DNA of 64,000 nt from UPXZ01 sp964498765 (GCA_964498765.1 CAZCIU010000002.1:31199-95198); one strand, 5' to 3'. Positions 26,933-37,009 are shown, counted from the stretch's first letter. Notes: generated by a model from the sequence alone, not told the origin. A program made the numbers and translations.

Positions 26933-27736
26933 ATGACAAAAAACTATATATACATTTTACTTATCGGTGTAATTTTTATTATTTCCGGTTGTACTTCGCA
27001 GAAAAAACTTGTATATTTTAATCAGTTAGATAAAGAAGATGCTGAAAATATTAACTCTCAAGTAACATTTCAGCATGAATCTAAAATTGTTGTCGGCGAT
27101 TTGCTTGGAATTATTGTTTCCGGCAATGATCCTCGCGCAGTCGCTACATTCAACTTGCCTGTAATTTCCAATTATTCTCCTAATTCAGAGCAAATTACTA
27201 CAACTCAGTCACTTCAACCTTATGCAGTTGATATTGATGGAACGATTAATTTTCCGGTTCTTGGAAAATTAAAAGTCGTTGATATGACACGTGTGGAATT
27301 AATAGACCTTCTCACCAAAAGAATAGGAGAATATGTTCAAAAACCGGTTGTTAATGTTCGGTTCTTAAATTTAGGATTTACAATTTTGGGCGAAGTGAAT
27401 CGTCCCGGAAGATTTACGTTCACAGAAAGAACATCGATAATTGATGCACTGGGCATGGCAGGTGATATTACTGTGTATGGAAAAAGAGACAATGTGCTGA
27501 TTGCCAGAGAAAATAATGGTAAAAAAGAATTTGCACGGCTGAACATGAATGACCATAGTATTTTCCTTTCTCCTTATTATTATTTGCAGCAAAACGACAT
27601 TATTTATGTTGAACCAAACAACATAAAACAAATAAATTCACAAAGTTTACCTTTGATTTTAACTTCAGTTTCATCGATGGCAACCATTGTAACTTTGGTG
27701 TATTCAATTTATCAATTTAGTAAAAACTCGCAATAA
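26933..27736 (+). CDS. Polysaccharide biosynthesis/export lipoprotein (Wza-like)
   Basis: This 267-residue lipoprotein (IISGC, acylated Cys20) belongs to the outer-membrane polysaccharide export family. A poly_export domain (about 45-150) contains VVGDLLGIIVSGNDP and the Bacteroidota-type insertion. A SLBB-like region follows (FTILGEVNRPGRFTFTERTS), and a C-terminal hydrophobic helix (LILTSVSSMATIVTLVYSI) replaces the amphipathic pore helix of Wza. It should form the exit channel for a capsule or exopolysaccharide. The ATG at 26933 follows a GAAGGA ribosome-binding site; a TTG four codons upstream is less likely. The Wzc-like gene begins 7 bases later. Confidence 0.92.
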   Translation: MTKNYIYILLIGVIFIISGCTSQKKLVYFNQLDKEDAENINSQVTFQHESKIVVGDLLGIIVSGNDPRAVATFNLPVISNYSPNSEQITTTQSLQPYAVDIDGTINFPVLGKLKVVDMTRVELIDLLTKRIGEYVQKPVVNVRFLNLGFTILGEVNRPGRFTFTERTSIIDALGMAGDITVYGKRDNVLIARENNGKKEFARLNMNDHSIFLSPYYYLQQNDIIYVEPNNIKQINSQSLPLILTSVSSMATIVTLVYSIYQFSKNSQ

Positions 27737-27743
27737 CAAAGAA

Positions 27744-30146
27744 ATGCAAAATAACAGCGAAAATAATTCTACTGCAATTCAGAGATTCAAAAATGATGAT
27801 GCAATTGATCTGAGAGAATTATTAATGAAATATCTAAGGAAATGGTATTGGTTTGTACTGGCACTAATATTGGCTGTATTTATTGCAACTTTATTTATAC
27901 TTTCGACTGTAAATAAGTATGAAATAAAGACAACTTTACTGCTTAGAAACGACAAATCATCCGGTATGGCACAAATGGCGATGATGGATGATTTAGGATT
28001 TTTGGGTGGCGTGTCCAGCGAAGTAGAGGATGAAATTCAGGTTATCAGCTCTAAAAAGTTAATAAATCAAACTATCGACACGCTAAATCTGCAAACTGTC
28101 TATTATAAGAAAGATAAATTAAGATTTGTAGATTTATATAATGAAACTCCACTGAGATTAAATGTTTCTAAAGAATTTTTGGACACACTTAAAAGATCCT
28201 TGACATTTACTGTAAAAGAGACCAACGGAACATTTAAATTAAAGGCCACTGATGGCAATATATTTAAGGAAACCTACAGTTTGAAAAATATTGGTCAAGC
28301 ATTTGACACTCCTTATGGGAAGTTGAGTTTTACTGCAAATTCTTTAATCAAAAAGAATTCACAATTTAAAATCATTGTATATCCATCGGATAATTTGATT
28401 AATAGCTATGGCAATAATATTAAAGTAGCAGCAATTAACAAAAAGTCGAATGCGATACAGATTTCGATGCTTCACTCGCATGTTCAGAAAGCTAAAGATA
28501 TTTTGAATATGCTGGTGTATCTGTATAATCAAGACGCTATTTTAGATAAAAATCTTATTGCTTCCAATACGGCCAATTTCATTGAAGATAGGTTGGGATT
28601 GATTACCAGAGAATTATTCGAAATAGAAAGTGATATTGAAAATTACAAAAGAGGAAATAAACTGACCAATTTATCATCTGAAGCGTCGATTTATTTGCAG
28701 TCGGCAGGCGAATATGAAAAACGCTTGACGGAATTGGAGACTCAGATGAATATGATAAACTATGTAGAAAATTACATCAAAGATCCTAAAAATCAGAATA
28801 ATTTAATTCCTACAAACATCGTAACGTCTGATCTTACGCTCGCCAGATCTATTCAGGAATACAATATTGCTGTGCTTGAAAGAATGAAACTGGCTCAGAC
28901 TGCTAATGAAAAAAACCCGGCAGTAATTATGGTTGACGAGCAAATTAAAGCTTTGAAATCGAATGTGTTAGCGAGTGTGAGTAGTGTTAAGTCTGGATTG
29001 CAAATTTCCAGAAACGATGCCTTGAAGAAAGAAAATCAATTTACAAGCAGAATTCAACAAGTGCCAACTCAGGAGCGCCAATTTCTGGAAATTCAAAGAC
29101 AACAAGGAATCAAACAAAATTTATTCTTAGTTTTATCTCAGAAGAGAGAAGAAACTGCGCTAACTCTTGCCAGCACACCGCCAGCGGCCCGAACAATAGA
29201 CAGAGCTTTCTCATCAATTTTGCCTGTTGAGCCAAAGAAAATGATAATTTATTTGGTTGCATTGATTTTAGGAATGTTGGTGCCGTTCTTGTTTATTTAT
29301 ATCAGAGATATCATCAATAATAAAATTGAAGATTCGCGAGAATTCAAACGTTTAATTCAAGCACCATATTTAGGAAATATCAGCACCAGCCGTGAGAGTG
29401 AAAGGGTAGTGGTGCAGGAAGGAAAAACTACGCCGATTGTTGAGATGTTCCGACAAATCCGCACTAACTTACAATTCTTAGTCGGAGAAACTAAAAATCC
29501 GGTTATTCTGGTGACATCAAGTATCAGCGGTGAAGGTAAATCCTTTACTTCTATCAACTTAGCCATGTCTTTTGCATTGATGAAAAAGAAAGTGGTTTTG
29601 GTTGGATTGGATACTCGAAATCCGATGTTGAGCGAATATATGCACATTCCTAAAAATAACGGAGTTACGCTATATTTGTCAGATAGATCTTATGAATTGA
29701 ATGATATAATTGTAAAATCAGAATTCCATAAGTTTCTGGATGTAATTCCGGCAGGACCAATACCACCTAATCCATCCGAATTGATTATGGGACCAAGATT
29801 GGAAGAGTTGATGGCAAGCCTGAAGGAAATGTATGACTATATCATTGTTGATACGGCTCCGATTGGTGTAGTTTCTGATACTTATTTACTAAATAGAGTA
29901 GCTGATAACTCGATTTATGTAGCCCGCCAAGATTATACGCCTCGCGATGCCACTGAATTAATCAATGAGATTTATCAGGAAAAACGCTTGAAGGGTATGG
30001 GAGTTGTGCTGAATGGAACTCCGGCTTCAACTGGATATGGTTATAGCTACGGCTACGGAACGAAATACAAGTCAAGCCGCGATCCGAAAGTTTCATTTGG
30101 CGATAAAATCTTTGATTATTTTGAAAAGATAAGAAGCAAAAAGTAA
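27744..30146 (+). CDS. Polysaccharide chain-length protein with tyrosine kinase domain (Wzc-like)
   Basis: This 800-residue inner-membrane protein has a Wzz domain between two membrane helices (about 33-53 and 505-525), with a long periplasmic coiled-coil part. It ends in a bacterial tyrosine kinase domain with Walker A SGEGKS (Lys599), Walker A' LVGLDTRNP and Walker B YIIVDTAP. The C-terminal tail holds a tyrosine cluster (GYGYSYGYGTKY) that is the expected autophosphorylation site. It controls polymer length and export with the Wza-like partner encoded just upstream. No glycosyltransferase, flippase or polymerase gene follows, so this pair serves a glycan made elsewhere. Confidence 0.94.
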   Translation: MQNNSENNSTAIQRFKNDDAIDLRELLMKYLRKWYWFVLALILAVFIATLFILSTVNKYEIKTTLLLRNDKSSGMAQMAMMDDLGFLGGVSSEVEDEIQVISSKKLINQTIDTLNLQTVYYKKDKLRFVDLYNETPLRLNVSKEFLDTLKRSLTFTVKETNGTFKLKATDGNIFKETYSLKNIGQAFDTPYGKLSFTANSLIKKNSQFKIIVYPSDNLINSYGNNIKVAAINKKSNAIQISMLHSHVQKAKDILNMLVYLYNQDAILDKNLIASNTANFIEDRLGLITRELFEIESDIENYKRGNKLTNLSSEASIYLQSAGEYEKRLTELETQMNMINYVENYIKDPKNQNNLIPTNIVTSDLTLARSIQEYNIAVLERMKLAQTANEKNPAVIMVDEQIKALKSNVLASVSSVKSGLQISRNDALKKENQFTSRIQQVPTQERQFLEIQRQQGIKQNLFLVLSQKREETALTLASTPPAARTIDRAFSSILPVEPKKMIIYLVALILGMLVPFLFIYIRDIINNKIEDSREFKRLIQAPYLGNISTSRESERVVVQEGKTTPIVEMFRQIRTNLQFLVGETKNPVILVTSSISGEGKSFTSINLAMSFALMKKKVVLVGLDTRNPMLSEYMHIPKNNGVTLYLSDRSYELNDIIVKSEFHKFLDVIPAGPIPPNPSELIMGPRLEELMASLKEMYDYIIVDTAPIGVVSDTYLLNRVADNSIYVARQDYTPRDATELINEIYQEKRLKGMGVVLNGTPASTGYGYSYGYGTKYKSSRDPKVSFGDKIFDYFEKIRSKK

Positions 30147-30185
30147 GTATCAGATTTTTCTGCAAAATTTGAATTAAAATAAAAG

Positions 30186-30225
30186 AATTGGAAACTAGAG
30201 TAATTTTATAGTTTCCAATTCCTAT
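30186..30225 (+). terminator. Terminator of the polysaccharide export operon
   Basis: A perfect 12-bp stem (30186-30197 with 30209-30220) around an 11-base loop sits 40 bases after the Wzc-like stop, followed by CCTATTTTTA. The T-run is imperfect. Confidence 0.6.
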
Positions 30226-30319
30226 TTTTAAATAACTTATAATCAGAAGGTAATGTGTTCTTGATGATTTTTTAACAAAATAATATTGAGAATTATATCT
30301 TAGTTTGCTGTGTTTTAAT

Positions 30320-30327
30320 TAATTTTG
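30320..30327 (+). promoter_or_regulatory. -7 box of the TetR/efflux operon
   Basis: TAATTTTG lies 20 bases before the GTG start of the TetR gene, the right place for the operon promoter. No -33 element at usual spacing is seen, which might mean activator dependence or a weak promoter. Confidence 0.5.
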
Positions 30328-30346
30328 CAAACTCAAACTACATTTT

Positions 30347-30952
30347 GTGGAAAATCTTACTCAAAATATCATTCAAACTGCCCATACCAAGTTCATCCAA
30401 TTTGGTATTCGCAGCATTTCCATAGATGATATTTGCAATGATCTGCGTATTTCCAAAAAAACATTTTACAAAGTTTTTCCTAAAAAAGAAGATTTGGTGG
30501 ATGCAGTCCTGCAATTTCAATCTTCGCACATTAAGGAAAAGTTTGAAAAGATGGCCAGGCATAAGAATGCGATTGAATCATTGGTATTGATAATCAACGA
30601 AGTAAGAAAAAATACACACGATGATTGTTCTGCCTTTCATTACGACCTTGAAAAATACTATCCTGCATCCTTTGAATTAATCAATGAAAAAAAGAAAATG
30701 TGGATCCGCGAGAGCTTTGTAGAAAATCTTCGTCAAGGAATTGCGGAAGGGTTTTATCGCGAAGATCTGGACATTGAACTAAGTTCCTATTTTCACGCTA
30801 TTATCATTGGTTATTCATACAACGAAATTCTAAAACATAATCCTAAAATTTCGAAAAAGCGCATGACTGATTTTTACATTAATGTTATGGTCAGGCTGAT
30901 TACGAACGAAAAGGGATTGAAATACGTAGAAGAAAACATCAAAAAAGACTAA
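30347..30952 (+). CDS. TetR family transcriptional regulator
   Basis: This 201-residue regulator has an N-terminal helix-turn-helix (about 18-45, ISIDDICNDLRISKKTFYKVF) and an all-helical ligand-binding domain. It is the first gene of a run with tolC-, acrA- and acrB-like genes, so it most likely represses that efflux operon and is released by a pump substrate. GTG is the start codon; no ATG precedes the conserved part, and the -7 box lies 20 bases upstream. The next gene begins 20 bases after its stop. Confidence 0.9.
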   Translation: MENLTQNIIQTAHTKFIQFGIRSISIDDICNDLRISKKTFYKVFPKKEDLVDAVLQFQSSHIKEKFEKMARHKNAIESLVLIINEVRKNTHDDCSAFHYDLEKYYPASFELINEKKKMWIRESFVENLRQGIAEGFYREDLDIELSSYFHAIIIGYSYNEILKHNPKISKKRMTDFYINVMVRLITNEKGLKYVEENIKKD

Positions 30953-30972
30953 AAGATTATTTATCATAAATT

Positions 30973-32307
30973 ATGAAGAAAATTGGATTATTGATTTTCA
31001 GCCTTTTGGCTGTGAGCGGACTTTATTCGCAAGATACTTTAAGATTGACGTTGCCACAAGCGCTGGAAATTGCATTAAGTGAAAGTCCGACTATCAAAAT
31101 CGCCGATAAGGAAATAGAACGTGTGGATTATTCTAAAAAGAGTGCATGGTATGCGCTTATTCCAAACATTGAAGGATCTGCGCAGCATTCACAATTTCTG
31201 GTTCCTGCCAAAATGAGTATGATGGGACAGGTAATGGATTCTCCAACCAGTTTCAATACCAATCTTTCGGCTTCGCTTTCGTTACCGCTTTTTGCGCCTG
31301 CGCTTTGGAAAAGCATTGAAATGACTTCGCTGGATATGCAGATGGCAAACGAAAAAGCCAATGCTTCCAGAGAAACGTTGCGTCAGGAAGTAAGCAAAGC
31401 TTATTACACGGTTTTGGTAGTGCAAGATTCGTACAAAGTACTTCAGGAAGGATATGAATTGACCAAAAAGAACTATGATTTAGCAAAAAAAGGTTATGAA
31501 GTAGGTGCTTTGGCGGCATACGATTATATTTCTGCAGAAGTTCAATTGAATAATTTACTGCCTAATCTGATGCAAGCCGAAAACGGTATCAATCAAGCTA
31601 AAGCTTATCTGAAAGTCTTGATGGGACTTGATGTGGCAATTCCGCTTAAAGTTTCAAATACGCTTTCGGATTTTGAAGGTAACATTCGTGAAGTGAAAAA
31701 TCTGAACGAAATCACCATGGAAAATAACACCGATTTGAGACAATTGGAAATCGGTCATCAGCAATTACTGAAATCCTTGGAGCTTCAACGTACACAACGA
31801 ATGCCAACTTTAGCGGCATTCGGACAATACGGCTACAGCGGAATGGGTAATAAAGAAACTAGTTTGAACTTTGGTGGAATGCCGATAAAAGTAGATGCAA
31901 GCAGCGATTGGTATTCGCAAGGTGTGATTGTTGGTTTGCAACTTCGTGTTCCGATAACCGGAATCTTTACCGGAAAGGTAAAAGAACAACAAATAAAAAT
32001 TCAGGAAGAATCGCTGTTATTCCAAAAAGATCAAGCAAAAAATGCTTTGCAATTACAGGCAAATACGGCTTTGGATAATATGAATAAAGCAGTAAAACAA
32101 GTAGAAGCTGCTGAAAATAGCGTGAAACTTTCTACTACGGCTTACGAAATTTCTTCTAAAAGATATGAAAACGGAGCCGGAACTATGCTGGAACTTCAAA
32201 ATGCAGCTTTGGCAATCACACAATCCAAACTTTCCTATCATCAAGCCGTTTCAGACTATCTGAATGCTAAAGCTGATTTGGAAAAAATTTTAGGAAAAGA
32301 AATTTAA
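30973..32307 (+). CDS. Outer membrane efflux protein, TolC family
   Basis: This 444-residue protein has a signal peptide (about 1-19, ending GLYS-Q) and two repeats of the OEP domain, rich in long amphipathic helices, typical of the TolC trimeric tunnel. Typical runs are LTLPQALEIALSESPTIK at the start of repeat one and a long helix around 350-430. It gives the outer-membrane exit for the RND pump encoded in the same operon. The following adaptor gene is 44 bases away. Confidence 0.93.
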   Translation: MKKIGLLIFSLLAVSGLYSQDTLRLTLPQALEIALSESPTIKIADKEIERVDYSKKSAWYALIPNIEGSAQHSQFLVPAKMSMMGQVMDSPTSFNTNLSASLSLPLFAPALWKSIEMTSLDMQMANEKANASRETLRQEVSKAYYTVLVVQDSYKVLQEGYELTKKNYDLAKKGYEVGALAAYDYISAEVQLNNLLPNLMQAENGINQAKAYLKVLMGLDVAIPLKVSNTLSDFEGNIREVKNLNEITMENNTDLRQLEIGHQQLLKSLELQRTQRMPTLAAFGQYGYSGMGNKETSLNFGGMPIKVDASSDWYSQGVIVGLQLRVPITGIFTGKVKEQQIKIQEESLLFQKDQAKNALQLQANTALDNMNKAVKQVEAAENSVKLSTTAYEISSKRYENGAGTMLELQNAALAITQSKLSYHQAVSDYLNAKADLEKILGKEI

Positions 32308-32351
32308 TTTTAGAATAATACAATACATTTTTATATAATAATTTTTAGAAT

Positions 32352-33371
32352 ATGAAACTTAAAAATTTGCTTCTACTAGGTTTATTTGCAATTTCCGTAG
32401 GAATGGTATCTTGTGGTGGAGCGCAAAAAAAAGAAACTGAAGCTACAGCCACAAAACCAGTTGTGAAATTGGCTCAAGTCTTTGAAAGAGGTGTGCCTCA
32501 AATTGCAGAATTTACTGCAACCATTCAACCTGAAGTAAAAAACAGCATTGCGCCTACTACTCCGGGCAGAATTCGCAGAATTATGGTTGATGTAGGTGCA
32601 CAAGTTGGAAAAGGGCAACGCTTGGTTCAGATGGATGCTGTAAACCTGGAGAATTACCAAACTCAAATAACTAATCTTCAGGCTAATTATAAACGATTGC
32701 TTGAACTTCATGAAGTTGGCGGCGTGTCAAAACAAGATGTTGACAATATGAAAGCACAGCTTGATCAGGCCGAATCTTCCATGAAAAATCTGCAAGAAAA
32801 TACATACCTGGTAAGTCCGATCAGTGGTGTTGTTACAGCTAGAAATTATGACAACGGCGATTTATTTACCGGACAGCTTCCGGTTCTGACTGTGATGCAA
32901 ATTAATCCGCTGAAAGTAGTCGTGAATGTATCTGAAACTTATTTTCCAAAAGTTCGTAGCGGAATGAAAGTTGACATTAGCTTTGATGCATTTCCAAACG
33001 AAAGATTTAGCGGAACTGTGAGCAAAATTTATCCTACTGTAGATGAAATGACTCGTACTTTTGGAGTTGAAATCAAAATGACAAACTCCGGAAATCGTAT
33101 TCGTCCGGGAATGTATGCCAGGGTAACCATGAATTTTGGAACTGAAAAACGCGTTGTTGTGCCGGATCAGGCAATTGTAAAACAAGTGGGTTCTGGTTCA
33201 CGATTTATTTATGTGTATGACAAAGGCGTGGTGACTTACACAGAGGTGAAACTTGGTCAACGTTTGGATGCTGAATACGAATTGCTTTCTGGAGTTCCTA
33301 CCGGTTCTCAAATTGTAGTTGCCGGACAGTCCAAACTGAACGACAAAATGGAAGTAACTGTTCAGAAATAG
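32352..33371 (+). CDS. RND efflux periplasmic adaptor (membrane fusion protein)
   Basis: This 339-residue lipoprotein (MVSCGG, acylated Cys21) has the order of parts of an RND adaptor: a lipoyl/barrel-sandwich half (TPGRIRRIMVDVGAQVGKG), a short alpha-hairpin (about 100-150), the second lipoyl half (YLVSPISGVVTARNYDNGD), a beta-barrel and a membrane-proximal domain. It links the inner-membrane pump to the TolC-like tunnel. The hairpin is short, as in many Bacteroidota adaptors. Confidence 0.94.
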   Translation: MKLKNLLLLGLFAISVGMVSCGGAQKKETEATATKPVVKLAQVFERGVPQIAEFTATIQPEVKNSIAPTTPGRIRRIMVDVGAQVGKGQRLVQMDAVNLENYQTQITNLQANYKRLLELHEVGGVSKQDVDNMKAQLDQAESSMKNLQENTYLVSPISGVVTARNYDNGDLFTGQLPVLTVMQINPLKVVVNVSETYFPKVRSGMKVDISFDAFPNERFSGTVSKIYPTVDEMTRTFGVEIKMTNSGNRIRPGMYARVTMNFGTEKRVVVPDQAIVKQVGSGSRFIYVYDKGVVTYTEVKLGQRLDAEYELLSGVPTGSQIVVAGQSKLNDKMEVTVQK

Positions 33372-33479
33372 TTATTTTCGAACATTTGATTAAGTTAAGA
33401 TTTGGAAATTAAAATTTTAGAGAAAAATATTTTATAACAAATAATAAGCTCTCCGTAAAACGGAAAGTTATATAGACAC

Positions 33480-36400
33480 ATGAAGATATACGAAAGTGCA
33501 GTTCGAAAACCAATTATGACCGTTTTGGTTTTTGTTGGTGTGATTATCCTGGGACTTTTTTCATTGCGGAATTTATCGGTTGACTTGATGCCGAAAATAG
33601 AAATGAACGTCTTGATGGTAATTACAACCTATCAAGGTGCGAGTGCAGCTGATATAGAAACAAACGTAACGAGGCCGCTGGAAAACGTGCTGAATACAGT
33701 GCCAAACTTGAAAAAACTGACTTCTACATCCCGAGAAAATCGGTCGGTATTGATGTTGCAGTTTGAGTTTGGAGAGGAAATGGATGAACTAACGAATGAT
33801 GTTCGGGACAAACTCAGCCTCGTGAAAGCCATGCTTCCGGAAGGTGCCGAAGAGCCGATTATCATGAAGTTCAGCACCGATATGATTCCGGTAATCATGT
33901 TCTCAGCAACGGCAGACAAGAGTATTCCGGCATTGTACCGAATTCTGGATGATAACGTGGCAAACAGACTCGCGCGTATTGAAGGAGTTGGTTCTGTATC
34001 TATTTCGGGTGCTCCGCAAAGACAAATTCAAGTATATGTGGATCCAATTAAACTGGAAGCGCACAGACTGACAGTTGAAGCGATTGCACAAAAAATCGGC
34101 GCTGAAAACTTGAACATTCCTGCCGGAACAATGGATGTAGGAAATGAAACATTTTCACTTCGGGTGCAGGGAGAATTCAAAGATCCAAGTGAACTGAATA
34201 AAGTTGTGGTTGGTAGTTTTGGTGGAAAATCTGTATATCTAGCCGACGTAGCAACTGTAGTGGATGGTTTTGAAGAACGTGTGCAGGAAAGTTACACCAA
34301 CGGAACACAAGGTGCTGTTATCGTTATTCAAAAACAATCAGGTTCAAATACAGTAGACATTGCAAATCAGGTACTTAAAGCAATGCCTGAAATTGAAAAA
34401 ACATTGCCGCCTGATGTAAAAATCACTGTAATCAACGACACTTCAGATGGTATCAAGAAAACCATCAACGGATTGGTGGAAACGGTATTATTTGCATTTA
34501 TTTTCGTAATGATTGTGGTGCTGTTCTTCCTTGGACGTTGGCGTGCAACCATCATTATTATTCTTACAATTCCGGTTTCGCTCGTCGCATCATTTATTTA
34601 TCTGTATGCCACGGGAGGCTCGCTGAATATCGTCTCGCTCAGTTCGCTCTCTATTGCCATCGGTATGGTGGTGGATGATGCCATCGTGGTTCTCGAAAAT
34701 ATCACTACGCACATTGAGCGCGGTAGCCGACCGAAAAGTGCTGCTGTTCACGGAACGAATGAGGTTTCGCTTTCCGTTGTTGCATCTACTCTTACACTGA
34801 TTGCCGTATTCTTCCCGCTGACCTTAGTTACAGGCTTTGCAGGTGTGATGTTTAAGGAATTAGGTTGGATTGTGACTATTATTATGACCATATCCTTGAT
34901 TTGTGCTATGACATTAACACCAATGTTAAGTGCGCAGATGCTTCGTTTGGACAGAAATCCGACAAATTTAACCAAGAAAATTTACGGACCAATTCAGCGA
35001 TTCCTGGATTGGCTGGATATGAAATATTCTCAATTTATCAACTGGACCGTACGAAATAGAAAGAAAACAATTCTATTGACTGCAATTTTCTTCTTTGCCA
35101 GTTTGGTACCGATGGTTTTTGTAGGAACAGAATTTTTCCCATCATCAGATGATGGTTATATTTCTGCCAAAATTCAACTTCCGGTAGGTACGAGAATGGA
35201 AATTACGCGCGACCTTGCTATGGATCTTCAGAAAAAATGGACGGAAGAAAATCCTGAAATCAAAACGCTGAGTTTCTCGGTAGGGCAGGCGAGCAGCTCC
35301 AATGTTTGGGGATCGCTGCAAGATAATGCCAGCCACACTATTTCGATGGATATTAGTTTGGTCGATTTGAAAGACAGGAATGTTTCGGTATTTGATTTGA
35401 TTGCGAAATTCCAAAAAGAGCTGGAAAGTATTCCGGAAGTGAGAAAAGCCAATGTTTCTACCGGACAAAACGGTATGATGGGCGGACAGTCACAGTTGGA
35501 AATTGATATTTTCGGATATGAATTTGAAACGACAGATAGAATTTCACAAGATTTGCTGAAACGTTTCAAAACTATTCATGGACTTGCAAACGTTCAAATC
35601 AGCCGTGAAGAATACGTTCCGGAATATGAAGTAGATTTTGATCGTGATAAACTGGCTTTGAATGGATTGAATGTTGCAACTGCATCTAACTTCCTGAAAA
35701 ACCGTATCAACGGTCTCACGGCATCGCTTTATCGTGAAGATGGTGAAGAATATTTCATCCGTGTATCTTATGATCCTCGTTTCCGCCAATCCTTGGAAGA
35801 TGTTGGTAATATCTTGATTTACAATACGCAAGGTGTGCCAATTAGAATTAAAGATGTTGGAACCGTAACAGAGCGATTTACACCGCCAACCATTGAGCGG
35901 AAAGACCGTCAGCGAGTAGTAACTGTGACTGCTACGCTTGCCGGAACTACGATGGATAAAGCCGTTGCGGCAATCAATAGTGAAATAGCCAAAGTGGATG
36001 TACCTTCTGAAATCTTCATCGATATCGGTGGATCTTACGAAGAGCAACAAGACTCGTTTGCTGACTTAGGAATGCTATTCTTGATTATCGTTCTTTTGGT
36101 TTATATTGTGATGGCATCACAGTTTGAGTCGCTTACATATCCGTTTATAATCATGTTCTCTGTGCCGTTTGGAATTTCCGGAGTTATTCTGGCCATGGCA
36201 TTGACAGGTGGAACTTTGAATATCATGTCCTTTATCGGATTGATTATGCTGGTCGGAATTGTGGTGAAAAACGGTATTGTGCTCGTGGATTACATCAACT
36301 TGAACCGCGAACGCGGAATGGGTATCATCCGCGCAGTTGTGGTCGGTGGTAAATCTCGTTTGCGTCCGGTGTTGATGACAACTGCAACGACCATTTTGGG

Positions 36401-36599
36401 TATGCTTCCGCTGGCACTTTCTCAGAGCGAAGGTTCAGAAATGTGGCGACCAATGGCAGTTACTGTAATTGGTGGTTTGACAGTGTCAACAATCCTTACA
36501 TTGCTTGTAGTTCCTGTACTTTACGCTATCGCTGCGGGAATTGGAGTAAGACGTCAATCGAAGAAAATGGCCAAAAAATTGGCAGTAGTTAATGAATAA
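33480..36599 (+). CDS. RND efflux transporter permease (AcrB/HAE1 type)
   Basis: This 1039-residue pump has 12 predicted membrane helices and two large periplasmic loops, in the usual RND arrangement. Helix 4 contains GMVVDDAIVVLEN with the Asp-Asp pair of the proton relay, and FFPLTLVTGFAGVMFKELG is another typical block. It exports drugs, detergents or metabolites using the proton gradient. The HAE-type sequence argues for organic substrates rather than heavy metals. It is the third structural gene of a TetR-tolC-adaptor-pump operon and is followed by a small PG0541-family gene. Confidence 0.96.
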   Translation: MKIYESAVRKPIMTVLVFVGVIILGLFSLRNLSVDLMPKIEMNVLMVITTYQGASAADIETNVTRPLENVLNTVPNLKKLTSTSRENRSVLMLQFEFGEEMDELTNDVRDKLSLVKAMLPEGAEEPIIMKFSTDMIPVIMFSATADKSIPALYRILDDNVANRLARIEGVGSVSISGAPQRQIQVYVDPIKLEAHRLTVEAIAQKIGAENLNIPAGTMDVGNETFSLRVQGEFKDPSELNKVVVGSFGGKSVYLADVATVVDGFEERVQESYTNGTQGAVIVIQKQSGSNTVDIANQVLKAMPEIEKTLPPDVKITVINDTSDGIKKTINGLVETVLFAFIFVMIVVLFFLGRWRATIIIILTIPVSLVASFIYLYATGGSLNIVSLSSLSIAIGMVVDDAIVVLENITTHIERGSRPKSAAVHGTNEVSLSVVASTLTLIAVFFPLTLVTGFAGVMFKELGWIVTIIMTISLICAMTLTPMLSAQMLRLDRNPTNLTKKIYGPIQRFLDWLDMKYSQFINWTVRNRKKTILLTAIFFFASLVPMVFVGTEFFPSSDDGYISAKIQLPVGTRMEITRDLAMDLQKKWTEENPEIKTLSFSVGQASSSNVWGSLQDNASHTISMDISLVDLKDRNVSVFDLIAKFQKELESIPEVRKANVSTGQNGMMGGQSQLEIDIFGYEFETTDRISQDLLKRFKTIHGLANVQISREEYVPEYEVDFDRDKLALNGLNVATASNFLKNRINGLTASLYREDGEEYFIRVSYDPRFRQSLEDVGNILIYNTQGVPIRIKDVGTVTERFTPPTIERKDRQRVVTVTATLAGTTMDKAVAAINSEIAKVDVPSEIFIDIGGSYEEQQDSFADLGMLFLIIVLLVYIVMASQFESLTYPFIIMFSVPFGISGVILAMALTGGTLNIMSFIGLIMLVGIVVKNGIVLVDYINLNRERGMGIIRAVVVGGKSRLRPVLMTTATTILGMLPLALSQSEGSEMWRPMAVTVIGGLTVSTILTLLVVPVLYAIAAGIGVRRQSKKMAKKLAVVNE

Positions 36600-36646
36600 A
36601 AGCAGGTGAATTGAAACTGTTAATTTGAAAAATAAAACATAAACAC

Positions 36647-36940
36647 ATGAAAGCAATTTTTATTTCCTTTGACCAGGCGCATAAAGACGATGTTATTCGG
36701 ATTTTAGATAAATTTCTAATTAGAGGATTTACATTTTGGGAAGGCACGCATGGGCGTGGAACAAATGACGGTGAACCGCATTTTGGCAGTCACGCATGGC
36801 CATCGCTGAATAATTCCATAATGACCGTGGTAGAAGACAATCAGGTTGCCAAAATCAAATCTGCAATGATTGAATTGGACGAATCATCGCCAATGCTTGG
36901 ACTGCGATTGTTTGTATGGAATATCGAAGATATGTATTAA
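36647..36940 (+). CDS. PG0541 family transporter-associated protein
   Basis: This 97-residue soluble protein has no signal peptide. It resembles the small protein encoded after an RND pump operon in Porphyromonas gingivalis (PG0538-PG0541), and the gene order here is the same. The pattern (a strand MKAIFISFD, a helix DDVIRILDKFLIRGF, a loop with GTHGRGTNDGEPHFG, then further strand/helix units) looks like a ferredoxin-like PII/CutA/DUF3240 fold. Proteins of that fold are found beside some metal RND pumps. A sensor or modulator of the pump is a reasonable inference, not a known function. Confidence 0.85.
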   Translation: MKAIFISFDQAHKDDVIRILDKFLIRGFTFWEGTHGRGTNDGEPHFGSHAWPSLNNSIMTVVEDNQVAKIKSAMIELDESSPMLGLRLFVWNIEDMY

Positions 36941-36966
36941 AATAGTATGCTACTATAAATTTCGAG

Positions 36967-37009
36967 GAAACAAGGATGTTACAATTTGTGATATCCTTGT
37001 TTCATTTTT
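36967..37009 (+). terminator. Terminator of the RND efflux operon
   Basis: An 11-bp stem GAAACAAGGAT / ATCCTTGTTTC (36967-36977 with 36993-37003) is followed by ATTTTT, 26 bases past the last gene of the operon. Confidence 0.8.

Noticed and set aside
35544..36050. Open frame of 168 codons antisense to the RND pump
   Set aside because: It is a shadow of a well-supported gene with no promoter or family features.
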